In this document: positions 9,806 to 17,221 of the stretch, piece by piece
Numbering within the stretch: position 1 is the first letter of the stretch
How the letters are laid out: each line of letters begins with the position of its first letter
Notes under the pieces: model-generated
The model's input: only the letters and a program-made list of their open reading frames with translations
The model's database searches: none
What the model was told of the DNA's origin: nothing
Made by a program: the position numbers and the translations under genes
Origin: Sporosarcina sp. FSL K6-2383
Lineage (GTDB): Bacteria; Bacillota; Bacilli; Bacillales_A; Planococcaceae
Reading direction: 5' to 3'
Length of the DNA stretch: 64,000 bases
Assembly: GCF_038618305.1 (NCBI RefSeq)
Contig: NZ_CP152017.1
Coordinates: 372,001 to 436,000 of the forward strand

Positions 9806-10590
9806 CGAGCAACCCCCTGCGTAGCAACTTGTAGTGACTGAATAGCCGCCGCAACCGAGTCACTGCGCATCAATGATTCACCAACAAGCACTGCGCTAGC
9901 TCCAACTTTCGATACACGCAACGCGTCTTCTGCTTGCCAAATACCACTTTCACTAATCAAAACGCGCTCTTCATGGAACGGAAATAGCGCCGCAATTTCT
10001 TCAGTCCTCTGCAAATCCACCTCAAATGTTCGGAGATCCCGATTATTGACACCGATCAGCTTGGCATCTAGCGCAAGCGCACGTTTTAATTCCGCCTCGT
10101 CATGTACTTCTATAAGCACTTCGAGACCGGCTGCCAATGCATACGCATAAAGCGTGGACAATTCTTCATCGGTAAGTGCTGCTACAATGAGCAAAATCAC
10201 CGAGGCACCTGCATTTTTTGCACGGTCGATTTGTACGCTGTGAATCATGAAATCCTTGCATAGTAGCGGAATTGAAACAGCATCTGCAACCGCCGCTAGG
10301 TCTTCAAATGAACCTTTGAAAAAGTGAGCATCCGTTAGAACCGAAATGCATGCCGCATTAGATTTTTCATAAATAATCGCCTGTGCAACGGGATCAGCGC
10401 CTTCCGCTATTAACCCCTTTGAAGGTGAAGCACGCTTCATTTCCGCAATGACCTGCAAATGCTCCGACTGATATAATTTGTCGAATAAAGACGGGCGCGA
10501 TGGTTGATTTTCTTGTTGAATAGTTTGTTGTGTTAACAGCTGCTGCACTTCATGATGCTTCTGTTGTAGAATTTTATCTAAAATAGTCAT
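9802..10590 (-). CDS. trpC: Indole-3-glycerol phosphate synthase
   Basis: TrpC closes the indole ring, giving indole-3-glycerol phosphate. The 262-residue TIM barrel has VIAEMKRASPSKG with the catalytic Lys, ISVLTDAHFFKGS, LLCKDFMI with the second catalytic Lys, the GVNNRDLRTFEVD strand and the phosphate loop LISESGIW. TrpC and TrpF are separate genes here, as in Bacillus, and not fused as in enterobacteria. The ATG overlaps the trpD stop by four bases. Confidence 0.96.
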   Translation of the reverse strand: MTILDKILQQKHHEVQQLLTQQTIQQENQPSRPSLFDKLYQSEHLQVIAEMKRASPSKGLIAEGADPVAQAIIYEKSNAACISVLTDAHFFKGSFEDLAAVADAVSIPLLCKDFMIHSVQIDRAKNAGASVILLIVAALTDEELSTLYAYALAAGLEVLIEVHDEAELKRALALDAKLIGVNNRDLRTFEVDLQRTEEIAALFPFHEERVLISESGIWQAEDALRVSKVGASAVLVGESLMRSDSVAAAIQSLQVATQGVAR

Positions 10591-11618
10591 TTCGCCACCG
10601 ACCTTTGCCCGATTTGTTCGCTAAATGCCACGACTGCTTGTAATTTTTCTAACGCCCTTCCCGATAAAATACTATCCGTCGCCAGCTTAACTCCTTCTTG
10701 TATCGTCCCTGCTTGCCCATTAGCAAACAATCCGATTCCGGCATTGAAGACAATCGTATCGAAATGCGGACCGCGTTGCCCTTGAAAAACAGTACGGATA
10801 ATGGCCGCATTCTCTTTAGCATTTCCCCCACGGATAGCTGACGCCGGAGCGGTTGTCAATCCAACATCCTCTGCTGTCAATGAAAACGGAATCAAGTCGC
10901 CTTTATCCAACAAAACAAAAATATTTTGCCCCGCGAGCGACGCCTCATCCATACCACCTGCACCCGATACGACAATCGCACGTTCCCTACCAAGCATTCG
11001 TAAAACCGTTGCATAATCCATTGTGAAATCAGGGCGATTAATGCCTGTAAACTGTGTTTTTAATGGAATCGGATTGGTCAAAGGACCCACTAAGTTGAAG
11101 ATGGTAGGCTTACCAATTTGCTGCCGAATGGCGCCAATCCGTTTCATTTTCGGATGAACCTGTGGTGCATGAAGGAAGGTGATACCCTCTTGACGAAGTA
11201 ATTCAGCCGTTTCCTCCTTACTGAAATCAGAACGAATTCCGAGTTCTTCTAGCACGTCAGAACTGCCTGCAGCACTGGAAATTTTCCGATTGCCGTGCTT
11301 GGCAACCAATGCACCTGCACCCGCTAGTACAAAGGCTGACGCTGTACTAATATTAAAGCTGTTCAAACCGTCCCCGCCTGTTCCACAGTTATCCATGTAG
11401 ACACCTTCAGGAACGGGCAATTGAACAGCATGTGATTTCATAACAAATGCAAGAGCCGCCACCTCATGGGCCGTCTCTCCTTTACGTGACAATGCTACGA
11501 GGAAGTCAACAATATCCTTTGAATCTGTCCGTTCATCAAAAATGAGGTTGGCCGCCTCCAGCATTTCTTCATACATTAGATGCTTACCCTGCTCTACTTT
11601 ACTCACAATCCCTCTCAT
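10587..11618 (-). CDS. trpD: Anthranilate phosphoribosyltransferase
   Basis: TrpD transfers phosphoribose from PRPP to anthranilate. The 343-residue protein shows the PRPP-binding signature DNCGTGGDGLNSFNIST, the AKHGNRKISSAAGSSDVLEELG loop of the glycosyltransferase family (split here: KHGNRKISSAAGSSD then VLEELG), and FLHAPQVHPKMK. A GGAG ribosome site precedes the ATG at 11618, about 30 bases after the trpE stop, the widest gap in the operon. Confidence 0.96.
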   Translation of the reverse strand: MRGIVSKVEQGKHLMYEEMLEAANLIFDERTDSKDIVDFLVALSRKGETAHEVAALAFVMKSHAVQLPVPEGVYMDNCGTGGDGLNSFNISTASAFVLAGAGALVAKHGNRKISSAAGSSDVLEELGIRSDFSKEETAELLRQEGITFLHAPQVHPKMKRIGAIRQQIGKPTIFNLVGPLTNPIPLKTQFTGINRPDFTMDYATVLRMLGRERAIVVSGAGGMDEASLAGQNIFVLLDKGDLIPFSLTAEDVGLTTAPASAIRGGNAKENAAIIRTVFQGQRGPHFDTIVFNAGIGLFANGQAGTIQEGVKLATDSILSGRALEKLQAVVAFSEQIGQRSVAK

Positions 11619-11649
11619 CTCAATCTCTCCTCTGCTCAGCTCTTTTTTC

Positions 11650-13023
11650 TTAATTCACAACCTCTAACAACGAACGTGCCTTATTAACTGTTTCCATGTA
11701 TTCTGCTGTCGGGTTCGATGCCGCCACAATCCCTGCACCCGCCTGTACGTATGCTTTTCCATCCCGCACAATCATCGTACGAATCGTTAACGCAAAATCC
11801 ATGTTGCCATTAAAACCGATATAACCGATGGCTCCGCCATAAATGCCGCGATCCATTTGCTCTAATTCATCAATCAATTCCATCGCTCGTGTTTTCGGTG
11901 TTCCCGTTACTGTACCCGCCGGCAAACACGCACTCAAAGCATCCAATGAGTGAAGCACTGGCGATAACGTCCCTTCCACTTCAGACACCAAATGCATGAC
12001 GTGCTCATAACGAACAACCTCCATATAGCTCGTAACGTCGACGGAGTCTGCTACACAAATTCTCGCTAGATCATGGCGTCCAAGTTCAACAAGCATATCG
12101 TGCTCCGACACCTCTTTCGGATCTGCACGCAACTCTTTTTCGAGCGCCACATCCTCTGCCTTGTCTTGCCCACGTCGACGTGTGCCCGCAATCGGATTCG
12201 TCATTACCTTGCCATTCGACACACTGACCAAACTTTCCGGCGACGTCCCCACCACAACATGATCGTCGAATTCCATATAGTACATATACGGCGAAGGATT
12301 ACGTTTTCTCAGCTTACGGTACAATGAAAACGGGTCACCTTTGAAATCAGCTACCAATCTTCTCGACAGCACAACTTGCTCCACTTCTCCTTCACCTATA
12401 TAACCTTTCGCCTGGCGCACCAAATCCTCAAACTGCTGTTGCGTTACAGAACTTGTATAGTCGGAGATTTCAAAGGTAGAGTCTTCATTTTCCGGTCCTG
12501 CCAACATACTTTCTGCTAACGCATCCAGGTCGGGCACACTTTGTACTTCATTAATTTCTGTATGCAGCAACGTCACTTCATTCAACACATGGTCGAAAAT
12601 AACGATGGTTTCATAGATATTAAAATTGACGTCCGGGAATCCTAAATTTTCCTCTGTACGGTGGCCATCTTCTCGTGCCGCCCCGTACCCGACATAGCCG
12701 ACCGCACCGCCTGTAAATGGAAAGTCGATATCATCCGTAATCCGCGGCATCAAACGTTTCAACAGCACAAACAAATCGCCCTCATGGCTGTATTTCTTCC
12801 CCGTTGCGTAGACATGCTCCTCAATTTTGCCTTCCCGTCCGCTATAACACTTCACCGGATCCATCCCAAGGAACGAATAACGCCCAGATCCTTCATGCTT
12901 CGAAGAACTTTCGAGTAAAAACTTTCGCTCGCCTTGCATTCTTCTAAAAATCAAAATTGGCGTAAGCGAATCACCATTAACCTTCTTCATCGTCGTCCTT
13001 AAACTCTTCTGCCCTGTGCTCAT
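11650..13023 (-). CDS. trpE: Anthranilate synthase component I
   Basis: TrpE makes anthranilate from chorismate using ammonia supplied by a glutamine amidotransferase subunit. The 457-residue protein has the N-terminal tryptophan-binding region including the LLESSSKHEGSGRYSFLG segment (feedback site LLES). Its chorismate-binding domain carries PSPYMYY, GTSPESLV, TNPIAGTRRRG, the ELVELGRHDLAR-type helix, SEVEGTLS, PAGTVTGTPK and GAGIVAASNP. The ATG at 13023 has GGAG seven bases upstream; the in-frame ATG at 13038 has a weaker site. No trpG is in this operon, so the amidotransferase must come from elsewhere, as with PabA in B. subtilis. Confidence 0.96.
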   Translation of the reverse strand: MSTGQKSLRTTMKKVNGDSLTPILIFRRMQGERKFLLESSSKHEGSGRYSFLGMDPVKCYSGREGKIEEHVYATGKKYSHEGDLFVLLKRLMPRITDDIDFPFTGGAVGYVGYGAAREDGHRTEENLGFPDVNFNIYETIVIFDHVLNEVTLLHTEINEVQSVPDLDALAESMLAGPENEDSTFEISDYTSSVTQQQFEDLVRQAKGYIGEGEVEQVVLSRRLVADFKGDPFSLYRKLRKRNPSPYMYYMEFDDHVVVGTSPESLVSVSNGKVMTNPIAGTRRRGQDKAEDVALEKELRADPKEVSEHDMLVELGRHDLARICVADSVDVTSYMEVVRYEHVMHLVSEVEGTLSPVLHSLDALSACLPAGTVTGTPKTRAMELIDELEQMDRGIYGGAIGYIGFNGNMDFALTIRTMIVRDGKAYVQAGAGIVAASNPTAEYMETVNKARSLLEVVN

Positions 13024-13115
13024 CTCATCTCTCCTCATCTCTTTTTGAGTTCATTTATAAATTGAAATCAAATACGCCTTGGCGTATTTGCGTCCAGATT
13101 TTGAATTGAGCTTGA

Positions 13116-13178
13116 GGCCTACAGGATGTAGGTCATGCAGTCGTTGCGACATGACGTCGCGAGTTTAGACTGCCTTCC
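13116..13178. repeat. 63-base double-hairpin module, copy 1
   Basis: It folds as CCTAC-AGGAT-GTAGG followed by GCAGTC...GACTGC enclosing GCGAC-ATGAC-GTCGC. It differs from copy 2 at 14 of 63 positions; eight of these form four compensated base pairs and the other six are in loops. Confidence 0.85.
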
Positions 13179-13210
13179 TTTAACTCCCCTCAAAATCTGT
13201 GACATCCGCG

Positions 13211-13273
13211 GGCCGACAGGATGTCGGTCATGCAACCTTTGCCACAGGACGTGGCGTTCTTTGGTTGCCTTCC
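13211..13273. repeat. 63-base double-hairpin module, copy 2
   Basis: It folds as CCGAC-AGGAT-GTCGG followed by GCAACC...GGTTGC enclosing GCCAC-AGGAC-GTGGC. It keeps exactly the same pairing pattern as copy 1 despite sequence change. Confidence 0.85.
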
Positions 13274-13315
13274 TTTTATTTTTATTCAGCAGGCATTTGA
13301 ACTTCTGCTGAATAA

Positions 13316-13365
13316 AAATAAAAAAAGCCCTCTGCAAAAGGACATAAAAGTCCGATTGCAGAGGA
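13316..13365 (-). terminator. Attenuator hairpin of the trp T-box leader
   Basis: On the minus strand CCTCTGCAA (13356-13364) pairs with TTGCAGAGG (13329-13337), with an inner GGAC/GTCC stem, followed by a run of T (13321-13326). The left arm also pairs with the T-box sequence in the competing antiterminator. Confidence 0.88.
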
Positions 13366-13780
13366 CGGAATAAACCGCGTTGCCACCTCTAATTGAAGCA
13401 TAACTGCTTCCACTTAGTGCGCCTAAATCAATTACGCCTCGGTGTAATTGTGTCCAGATTTTGAATTGAGCAGAGCTCAATTAACTCCTTTCAAAATCTG
13501 TGACATCCACCGGAGGCTTTAACTTGCTTCAGCAAGTTAATAAGGCACATCCCCTAACGCGGGATATACGTCTCCCTTGAACATATTCAAGGGAACTCTC
13601 ATAAGTCCATTCACATCGGCTGCGAATCAGTTTCCACCACCCACTGACTCTCTTAAATCGCGCACCCATGCTACTCTTCTTATTCAACAATTTCTCAGCT
13701 ATGCTCTTCTCATCTCGACTCATCTATCCGTGGGCGGCACCGCTCTCGGTACCTCCTGCCCGTCTTTGAACAAAAAAGTT
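13321..13780 (-). ncRNA. T-box riboswitch (tRNA-Trp sensing) of the trp operon
   Basis: The leader RNA starts near 13780 and precedes trpE. The T-box core AGGTGGCAACGCGG is at 13375-13388. The stem I apical part contains AGAGAGTCAGTGGG and GGTGGAAACTGA. The specifier position reads GAA-TGG-ACT, so the specifier codon is UGG (Trp) at 13607-13609. Antiterminator pairing of AGAGG/CGG with CCG/CCTCT competes with the attenuator. Uncharged tRNA-Trp should therefore switch on trpEDCFBA. Stem III is formed by GTGCCTTA (13541-13548) and TTAGGCGCAC (13417-13426), and a 114-base repeat fills its loop. Confidence 0.92.
13427..13540. repeat. Modular hairpin repeat, copy inside T-box stem III loop
   Basis: This copy has the framework palindrome (ACGCCTCGGTGT), the CAGATTTTGA/TCAAAATCTG stem with an inner GAGC/GCTC tip, the ATCCACCGGAGGC spacer and a terminal hairpin TTAACTTGCT-TC-AGCAAGTTAA. 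It matches 38864-38981 along its whole length. Its ends fall exactly at the two arms of T-box stem III, flanked by TAA on both sides. Confidence 0.88.
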
Positions 13781-13786
13781 ATTCTT

Positions 13787-13815
13787 ATCTTAGTACGTGG
13801 AAAGTTAATTGTCAA
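13787..13815 (-). promoter_or_regulatory. Promoter of the trp T-box leader and operon
   Basis: On the minus strand TTGACA (13810-13815) and TAAGAT (13787-13792) are separated by 17 bases. This places the start of transcription near 13780, at the 5' end of the T-box. Confidence 0.8.
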
Positions 13816-13846
13816 CCTTTTCAGTCAACAATTAAACCTATCATTT

Positions 13847-13875
13847 TTGAACATTCCGCGCCAACGCGCTACAAT
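13847..13875 (+). promoter_or_regulatory. Promoter of the pseudouridine synthase gene
   Basis: TTGAAC (13847-13852), a 17-base spacer and TACAAT (13870-13875) lie 34 bases before the ATG. It is divergent from the trp promoter with only 31 bases between the two -35 boxes. Confidence 0.75.
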
Positions 13876-13909
13876 AGAGGTAAGAAATTTCCTGGATTGG
13901 GTGACAGCG

Positions 13910-14614
13910 ATGAGAATTAATAAATATTTAAGCGAAGCGGGAATCGTTTCCCGTCGCGGTGCAGATAAATGGATTGAAGATGGACGTATAACCATCAACG
14001 GGCAACTAGCGGAACTTGGTAGCAAAGTACAAGAAGGCGATGACGTTCATGCGGATGGAAAACCAGTCAAAACAGAACAACAACTCGTCTATATCGCACT
14101 CAACAAACCTGTTGGTATTACAAGCACAACAGAACGCCATATCGAGGGAAACGTTGTCGACTTCATCAACCATCCCCTACGCATTTTCCATATCGGACGG
14201 CTCGATAAAGACTCAGATGGACTGCTTCTCATGACAAACGACGGCGACATCGTCAATGAAATTTTGCGTGAAGAACACGGTCATGAAAAAGAATACATCG
14301 TCACTGTTGATCATCCGATTACGCAAGCATTTATCGACAAAATGGAATCGGGCGTCCCTATTTTAGACACCGTGACAAAACCATGCAAAGTAAAACAACT
14401 CGGGCCACGCAAATTCAACATCACATTAACCCAAGGGCTCAATCGCCAAATCCGTCGCATGTGCTCCGCACTCGGTTACAACGTCCAGAACTTACGACGC
14501 ACGCGTATCCTCAATATCCACTTGGGCAATTTACAGAATGGACAATGGCGTGATTTGACGAAAGAAGAGCTGAACGAGATGTTTAGCATGATGAATTATA
14601 AGCCGAAACGATAA
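13910..14614 (+). CDS. rluF: 23S rRNA pseudouridine synthase, RluF/RluB type
   Basis: This enzyme isomerises a uridine of 23S rRNA to pseudouridine. The 234-residue protein begins with an S4 RNA-binding domain (MRINKYLSEAGIVSRRGADKWIEDGRITING). The RsuA-type catalytic domain follows, with the catalytic Asp in GRLDKDSDGLLLMTNDGD and the ending motif LTQGLNRQIRRMCSALGY typical of RluF. The frame is open from 13577, but that part lies over the trp leader; the ATG at 13910 starts the S4 domain and fits the promoter. The exact target uridine (2604 in the RluF class) is inferred from similarity. Confidence 0.9.
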   Translation: MRINKYLSEAGIVSRRGADKWIEDGRITINGQLAELGSKVQEGDDVHADGKPVKTEQQLVYIALNKPVGITSTTERHIEGNVVDFINHPLRIFHIGRLDKDSDGLLLMTNDGDIVNEILREEHGHEKEYIVTVDHPITQAFIDKMESGVPILDTVTKPCKVKQLGPRKFNITLTQGLNRQIRRMCSALGYNVQNLRRTRILNIHLGNLQNGQWRDLTKEELNEMFSMMNYKPKR

Positions 14615-14657
14615 AAACTGTTATACACTTAGATTTCCCCAAGTATATAACAGTTTT
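14611..14657 (+). terminator. Terminator of the pseudouridine synthase gene
   Basis: AAAAACTGTTATACACTT pairs with its near complement AAGTATATAACAGTTTTT, ending in T-run. It directly follows the stop. Confidence 0.75.
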
Positions 14658-14791
14658 TCCACTCTAAATAATCTGTGTCTTAGTAATCTAAAAAAGAATA
14701 TCAAAACTATAGAACTGCAAGCGTGAATCAATAATACCCCAGCATAGTTAATCTATGAAAGTACTTTTATTAGTCGACATATCGAAATAGC

Positions 14792-14821
14792 TTGTCTACT
14801 CTTCAATTCTTCTACTATAAT
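14792..14821 (+). promoter_or_regulatory. Promoter of the CBS-domain gene
   Basis: TTGTCT (14792-14797) and TATAAT (14816-14821) are 18 bases apart, 51 bases before the ATG at 14872. Confidence 0.5.
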
Positions 14822-14871
14822 ACTATATAATACCATCCAAAAAATTTCGTCAATTTAAAGGAGGAAGTCAC

Positions 14872-15504
14872 ATGCTCGTCAGAGATTTATATTTACCCAA
14901 ACAAGATGTAGTCATTGCGCATACTGAACAAACTGTTATGGAAGTATTAACAAAAATCAAAGAAAGTGGCTACCGATGCATTCCTGTTGTGGACAGTAAT
15001 GATAATTACAAAGGGATGATTTACAGAGTCCACTTAATTGAATACATTTACGAGGATAACGGGGATAAAAATACGACCGTCGAACATTTATTAAAGCACC
15101 AGGATGCATTTATATCTGAACGTTCTTCTTTCTTAAACGCATTGATTGATATTAAGTCATTGCCATTTCTAAGCGTTGTTGAAAACGGCAAGCTAATTGG
15201 GATCCTAACGCATAACAAGGTCGAAAGCGTATTGGAGGATGCATTTGGTCTGAAAACAGGTGGTATCAATATTACGATTTCGTCAACCGAAGCAAAAGGC
15301 ATGATTGAGAAATTAACAAAAACGCTACGGGGCGAAAATATCGAAGGCATGTTCACGCTGGATAATGGTTCCGTGTTGGCACGAAGAGTTGTTATCACGC
15401 TTGAGGATGGAAAGACAGAAGAGGATATTGAGAAGCTAAGCGACAAGCTCGAAAAGAATGGTTTTAGAATTTTACATGTCGATCATATTGGACAAAGTAA
15501 ATAA
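14872..15504 (+). CDS. CBS-pair protein with C-terminal ACT-like domain, CbpA-like
   Basis: This 210-residue cytosolic protein has two CBS motifs (about residues 8-60 and 70-125; RCIPVVDSNDNYKGMIYR and PFLSVVENGKLIGILTHNKV). A region follows that looks like an ACT domain (GGINITISSTEAKGMIEKLTKTL to the end). The same layout and length are known in Listeria CbpA, a cyclic-di-AMP-binding protein. By analogy it may sense an adenine nucleotide, but no binding residue is proven from sequence alone. An AAAGGAGG ribosome site precedes the ATG. It stands alone between its own promoter and terminator. Confidence 0.75.
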   Translation: MLVRDLYLPKQDVVIAHTEQTVMEVLTKIKESGYRCIPVVDSNDNYKGMIYRVHLIEYIYEDNGDKNTTVEHLLKHQDAFISERSSFLNALIDIKSLPFLSVVENGKLIGILTHNKVESVLEDAFGLKTGGINITISSTEAKGMIEKLTKTLRGENIEGMFTLDNGSVLARRVVITLEDGKTEEDIEKLSDKLEKNGFRILHVDHIGQSK

Positions 15505-15553
15505 AATAAAGGCTAGATTACAGCGAATGATTTCGCTTGATCTAGCCTTTTTA
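15505..15553. terminator. Terminator after the CBS-domain gene
   Basis: AAGGCTAGAT...ATCTAGCCTT with an inner AGCGAA/TTCGCT stem, followed by TTTTT. It lies between convergent genes. Confidence 0.8.
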
Positions 15554-15599
15554 TATTCAAACTACCGTATATTCTTCACCAAATAATACACCCGTGCAA

Positions 15600-16055
15600 T
15601 CATTTCCTTTTCTTTTCAAATGAAGTAATCGACAAGCCTTCCATTACTGTCATTTCTCCTATTTTCACAAACCCACTTTTTTCATAGAAATGAACAGCAG
15701 GTGCATTTTTAGAACCCGTTGATACAATTAGCGTTTCATCGCCTTCACCATAGCTTTCAACGAAGTCCAATAGTCTCCCCGCAATCCCTTTTCTAAAGTG
15801 TTTAGGATACACCATTAACCGATGAATATCAATTAACTCCTCTTCTACTTTGATTGAAATAACTCCGCCCAACTCTCCATCTACATAACAGCCATAGAAA
15901 GTTTCTCCACATCGTTGCAAAGTAATCACCGTGTCCCTTAATGGTGGGATATCATAGAAATCAATTAATTCTGCTTCCACCTTATACGATGGAATTTGAA
16001 CATCTAACACTTCTTCAGCAAATTTGGGATCTGTAATATCTATTTCTTTAATCAA
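15600..16055 (-). CDS. GNAT family N-acetyltransferase
   Basis: This is a 151-residue acetyl-CoA-dependent acetyltransferase of the GNAT fold. The acetyl-CoA site is visible as RLMVYPKHFRKGIAGRLLDFVE, followed by the strand ETLIVSTGSKNAPAVHFYEKSGFVKIGE. The substrate is unknown. The frame is open to 16112, but the TTG at 16055 lies six bases after GAGGAGG and begins the fold (MIKEIDIT), so I choose it. Confidence 0.82.
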   Translation of the reverse strand: MIKEIDITDPKFAEEVLDVQIPSYKVEAELIDFYDIPPLRDTVITLQRCGETFYGCYVDGELGGVISIKVEEELIDIHRLMVYPKHFRKGIAGRLLDFVESYGEGDETLIVSTGSKNAPAVHFYEKSGFVKIGEMTVMEGLSITSFEKKRK

Positions 16056-16203
16056 TGTTATCCTCCTCAAATTTAACTTTAGGACCGAAATAGTATGATG
16101 TATCTTTTTCAAGTTTCAAGTATATATTATTTCATTTGTTTTGTTTTGTTTCTTTCTTTCCCCAACGATATGAGTTATAGCGAAGGTGAAAGAGGTGGAT
16201 AAT

Positions 16204-16650
16204 ATGCCAACAATTCTTGATGATTATAAACCACAAATAACAGAAGAACAAGTGGTGCTGAGCCGCAAATCAATGGATTTTGTCAAAGTCATGATGCTTC
16301 AAGGAAGAACTTGAAAGAGAACGAGAAAGACTTTATCAAGGACTTAGTGAAATAGAGAAGAAAAAAGCTTTTGAAGTTTTGAGTAAGCAATTCAATATTC
16401 CGGATTTCATTACTGTTCGTGATGTTTCTGAAATTCTAGGAATCACACCTCAAATGGTTCGAAGGCACCGTTCTGACGGGAAACTTAAATCCTACCAAAC
16501 GCTAGAAGGCAGTGGTAAGTGGCGAATTGACGCTGAACAATTTATGGATAAACCAAGTTGGGATAAGTTCATTGAAAAACGAGCAAAGCTAAAAAACAAT
16601 CGATAAACATCGCAGAAAAAGTCCTCGAATACCTAGACGATGTAGAATAG
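16204..16650 (+). pseudogene. Broken antitoxin-like gene with HTH domain (partner of PIN toxin)
   Basis: The frame starts at ATG 16204 with an AAAGAGGTGG site. It reads MPTILDDYKPQITEEQVVLS and hits a stop at 16312-16314. A one-base shift continues it as a helical linker (EELERERERLYQGLSEIEKKKAFEVL), interrupted only by frame, into a MerR/excisionase-like HTH (VRDVSEILGITPQMVRRHRSDGK, ending SGKWRIDAEQF). That frame stops at 16606, while another frame gives a natural-looking tail (NIAEKVLEYLDDVE, stop 16650). Two frameshifts are therefore needed. An HTH protein directly before a PIN gene is the usual layout of a toxin-antitoxin pair. Confidence 0.7.
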
Positions 16651-16665
16651 ATTGTCAGGGAGGCA

Positions 16666-17123
16666 ATGAGAAAGTTAAAACCATATCTATTAGATACAAA
16701 TGTATTTAGATATACGGTGAACCCAACCTGTGGTGAAGATTTACGAAGGGCAGCCAGACTTTTCGGAAAAACGCTTTACACGATTTCAAAAATGGGAAAG
16801 CCATTCTTCTTGTATCAAGGAAGGTTATTCGTGAAATAGAAGTTCAATCATTAACCTACCCGATAAAGAAAAACGTAAAATTGTGGGTCAATTAGAACTT
16901 TGTCAAGAAGTCTCACCCAGTCGTTTTATCCCCAGAAATTGAACACAAAATCAGACAAGTAACTCCCCACGTTCTCTCTAATTTTAAAGACGATATGGGT
17001 AGAGACAAAATGGAATACGGTGGTATGTCCGACGCACAAATACTCTATACCGCCTACATTGAAGATGCTATTTTAATTACAGCGAATGTTAAAAACTTCT
17101 TTGAATTAGACCAAGAATCATAG
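16666..17123 (+). pseudogene. Broken PIN-domain toxin gene (DUF4411-like)
   Basis: The ATG at 16666 begins MRKLKPYLLDTNVFRYTV, with the first acidic residue of a PIN nuclease. The frame ends early, and three frames must be joined to recover the rest: KNALHDFKNGKAILLVSRKV, then DKEKRKIVGQLELCQEV, then LSPEIEHKIRQVTPHVLSNF and GMSDAQILYTAYIEDAILIT with the C-terminal acidic residues (ANVKNFFELDQES, stop 17121-17123). At least three shifts are present, so an active RNase is unlikely. The order antitoxin then toxin is kept. Confidence 0.7.
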
Positions 17124-17130
17124 GGAAACA

Positions 17131-17175
17131 CCAAAAAGCGAGGACACCTCTTACAAGGTACCTCGCCTTTTTAAT
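17131..17175. terminator. Terminator of the PTS/lactonase operon, left copy of a duplicated hairpin
   Basis: AAAAAGCGAGG pairs with CCTCGCCTTTTT around a loop starting ACACCTCT. Nearly the same 36 bases occur at 22598-22638 in the same orientation. It can act in both directions. Confidence 0.78.
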
Positions 17176-17221
17176 CAAACAATCTTTATTTTATAGACAG
17201 GAGTTCCTGGCACATTCATGA

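Larger units (their letters stand above)
13067..13319. repeat. Modular hairpin repeat, long composite copy, between trp attenuator and trpE
   Basis: This non-coding block has three parts. First comes a palindrome around ACGCCTTGGCGT (13067-13090). Then a long stem pairs CAGATTTTGA (13095 region) with TCAAAATCTG (13190 region). Two 63-base modules (13116-13178 inside the stem loop and 13211-13273 after it) each fold into hairpins with AGGAY loops. It ends with a perfect 15-pair hairpin (13278-13292 with 13305-13319) that abuts the T-run of the T-box attenuator. Shorter copies of the same framework lie at 13427-13540 and 38864-38981. No protein is credible here. Confidence 0.85.

Noticed and set aside
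13119..13723. Several short open frames on the minus strand in the trp leader
   Set aside because: They lie in the T-box and in hairpin repeats, have no ribosome sites and show no protein-like composition.
13577..13909. N-terminal extension of the pseudouridine synthase by 111 codons
   Set aside because: It runs antisense through the T-box and the trp promoter; the S4 domain starts at ATG 13910, just after a good promoter.
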